Assembly (NCBI RefSeq): GCF_008017535.1
Contig: NZ_VRUA01000015.1
Span: forward strand, 1 to 64,000
Source of the DNA: Ottowia flava
GTDB taxonomy: Bacteria > Pseudomonadota > Gammaproteobacteria > Burkholderiales > Burkholderiaceae_C
DNA: 64,000 nucleotides
Reading direction: 5' to 3'
Shown: piece after piece, positions 62,924-64,000 of the stretch
Layout of the letters: each line of letters opens with the position of its first letter
Numbering within the stretch: the stretch's first letter is position 1
Program-made: the position numbers and the translations under genes
Notes under the pieces: generated by a model
What the model was told of the DNA's origin: nothing
Database searches by the model: none
Seen by the model: the letters and a program-made list of their open reading frames with translations, nothing else

Positions 62924-63451
62924 TCACTCCAGGGGCACACGGTTGGATTCGTCCTTGAAGTCATCAAGTCCGTGCGCGGTGCGCAGGTCAGCGTTCAAGC
63001 CCGTGCCAATCAGCAACATCATCGCCACGCACACCAACCCTGAGCGGGCATAGACCAGGCGAATGATGTCCAGGTCGGCATGACGCGCAGCGATGAACAG
63101 CATCAGGAACAGCGCGCCGCCAAGGCCCAGCCCGGCCATGGCCAGCATGGCGTGAAAGCGCCTGCGACGGCGCACCCACAGGCACAGTTCAGCCAAGGCA
63201 AAGGGCAACACCGCCACCGAAAGCACCAGGAAGGCCACGCCGACCGGCACGCGCCCCAGCAGCGAGGCAATGACGGCTGATTGCGACTTGAGCGACCACA
63301 AGGTCAAGGTGCCAGCGTCCCACAGGTCACCAGCCAACATGAAAGCCAGCACCGCGTAGAGAACGCGGTTGAGCACGTTGCGCGCGCTCTCGCGCTGCGC
63401 GGCCTGGATAGCGGCGACTTTCTCGCGCAACCAACGCAGCAGGCGCGCCAT
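62924..63451 (-). CDS. Putative prophage membrane protein
   Basis: 175 residues. An amphipathic start (RLLRWLREKVAAIQAAQRES) is followed by four hydrophobic helices (VLYAVLAFMLAGDLW, VGVAFLVLSVAVLPFALAEL, LAMAGLGLGGALFLMLFIAA, GLVCVAMMLLIGTGL). Probably an inner-membrane protein working with the neighbouring membrane protein, perhaps as holin/antiholin pair. Family not recognised. Confidence 0.6.
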   Translation of the reverse strand: MARLLRWLREKVAAIQAAQRESARNVLNRVLYAVLAFMLAGDLWDAGTLTLWSLKSQSAVIASLLGRVPVGVAFLVLSVAVLPFALAELCLWVRRRRRFHAMLAMAGLGLGGALFLMLFIAARHADLDIIRLVYARSGLVCVAMMLLIGTGLNADLRTAHGLDDFKDESNRVPLE

Positions 63452-63455
63452 GGCT

Positions 63456-64000
63456 TCAGGCCCCCTTCCACCGTTTGTACGAACATCCGATGGCGACGGC
63501 CGCCACGCGCCCGAGCGCGTCGTCGCCGCGCATCTTGGTCACTTCCAGCTTGTAGCCAACGCTGCGGATCAGCGCGCACTGCACGCCCAGCAAGCGCACC
63601 TTGCTCACGATTTTGTAGTGGTACGTGTCGCCGTCGCGCAGCAGGAAGTGGCCTTCCTTGCTGCTGTGGATCTCAAGGTCGCCACTCAGCAGCACCGGGC
63701 GCGCGGCCACGTCGACGCCCAGGTCAACCGACATTTGGCTGGCGCGGTTTCGCAGGCCGGCCCACCCCCAGCGGGCGAGCCAGGATCGCGGTTTAACCTT
63801 CAAACCGAGCACCTTGAAGTACAAGGGGCCGGTGAAGTCGGGGTCGTCGTAGGTGACGACGCGCTCGCCGGGCAGCGCTTCGATGCCGTCGCGCAGCGAC
63901 AACCACTCGCCATCGCGCAGCACGGCCAGTCCGTCGCCGTTGATGCTGATGTTGTTGTCCCACTTGCGCGCCCAGCGCGGCAGGTGCGTTGCGGTCTTGC
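63456..64000 (-). CDS. Prophage protein, partial at window edge
   Basis: The frame is open to the end of the window, so the 5' part is missing. The 181 visible residues include WLSLRDGIEALPGERVVTYD, YFKVLGLKVKPRSWLARWGW, LLSGDLEIHSSKEGHFLLRD and the C-terminus AVAIGCSYKRWKGA. No domain is recognised. It is probably a structural or late phage gene just upstream of the lysis genes. Confidence 0.65.
   Translation of the reverse strand, partial: KTATHLPRWARKWDNNISINGDGLAVLRDGEWLSLRDGIEALPGERVVTYDDPDFTGPLYFKVLGLKVKPRSWLARWGWAGLRNRASQMSVDLGVDVAARPVLLSGDLEIHSSKEGHFLLRDGDTYHYKIVSKVRLLGVQCALIRSVGYKLEVTKMRGDDALGRVAAVAIGCSYKRWKGA

Overview
The window is about two-thirds GC for most of its length, with short operons whose start and stop codons often overlap. 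The proteins (PhaR, a fused NAD-linked formate dehydrogenase, several Bug-family periplasmic binding proteins, AcnA, RNase R) look like a betaproteobacterium of the order Burkholderiales, most probably family Comamonadaceae. This placement rests on protein flavour and repeat content; no search was run.

Layout. 1-779 is a lower-GC, gene-poor flank beside tRNA-Ser(CGA), probably an old insertion site. 948-13768 holds housekeeping and transport genes: serS, ispH, fkpB, radC, smr, an MFS exporter, a truncated globin, a patatin lipase, a CpdB-like lipoprotein and a large ABC permease. 13880-24887 is a periplasmic, quinone-linked formate dehydrogenase locus running right to left: DUF3305, DUF3306, a polyferredoxin, a TorD-like chaperone, a small Tat leader protein, the molybdenum subunit, the Fe-S subunit, a small lipoprotein, the cytochrome b subunit, a periplasmic protein and FdhD. 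24972-31760 holds a probable catabolic operon (PLP lyase, Bug protein, acyl-CoA ligase, enoyl-CoA hydratase) divergent from an Lrp/AsnC regulator, plus a second, closely similar Bug protein. 33217-37985 is a second, cytoplasmic NAD-linked formate dehydrogenase with fused diaphorase subunits. 38303-53481 holds a binding protein, a broken ureG, nnrD, an SDR, rnr, tRNA-Leu(CAG), rimO, phaR, an FAD monooxygenase, acnA and a U32 peptidase. 53790-58793 holds a zinc-ribbon membrane protein and a LysR-controlled cluster (quinone-type reductase, amidohydrolase, Bug protein). ppiD follows. A truncated tRNA-Val at 60857-60907 marks the attachment site of a prophage whose lysis end (putative holins, amidase, Rz/Rz1 spanins) fills the window to its right edge.

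Most unusual feature. A dispersed repeat of about 60 bp occurs at least 20 times between 2.4 and 53.6 kb. Its core reads approximately TAGCTGNNTGCGCAGATGG, then TTGTAGGGC, then GGAGGCCGATTTT. Twelve copies lie between genes or at gene edges, where they supply stop codons for fdhD and for a binding protein and the ribosome binding site of the globin gene. Eight copies lie inside open reading frames, including rimO, acnA, nnrD and both formate dehydrogenase systems, with the reading frame intact. All three copies read antisense share one frame, and three of the five sense copies share another, giving recurrent peptide patterns. This resembles the protein-inserted palindromic elements of Rickettsia. 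The repeat is absent from the leftmost flank, the 53.8-60.8 kb catabolic cluster and the prophage, as expected if those were acquired more recently.
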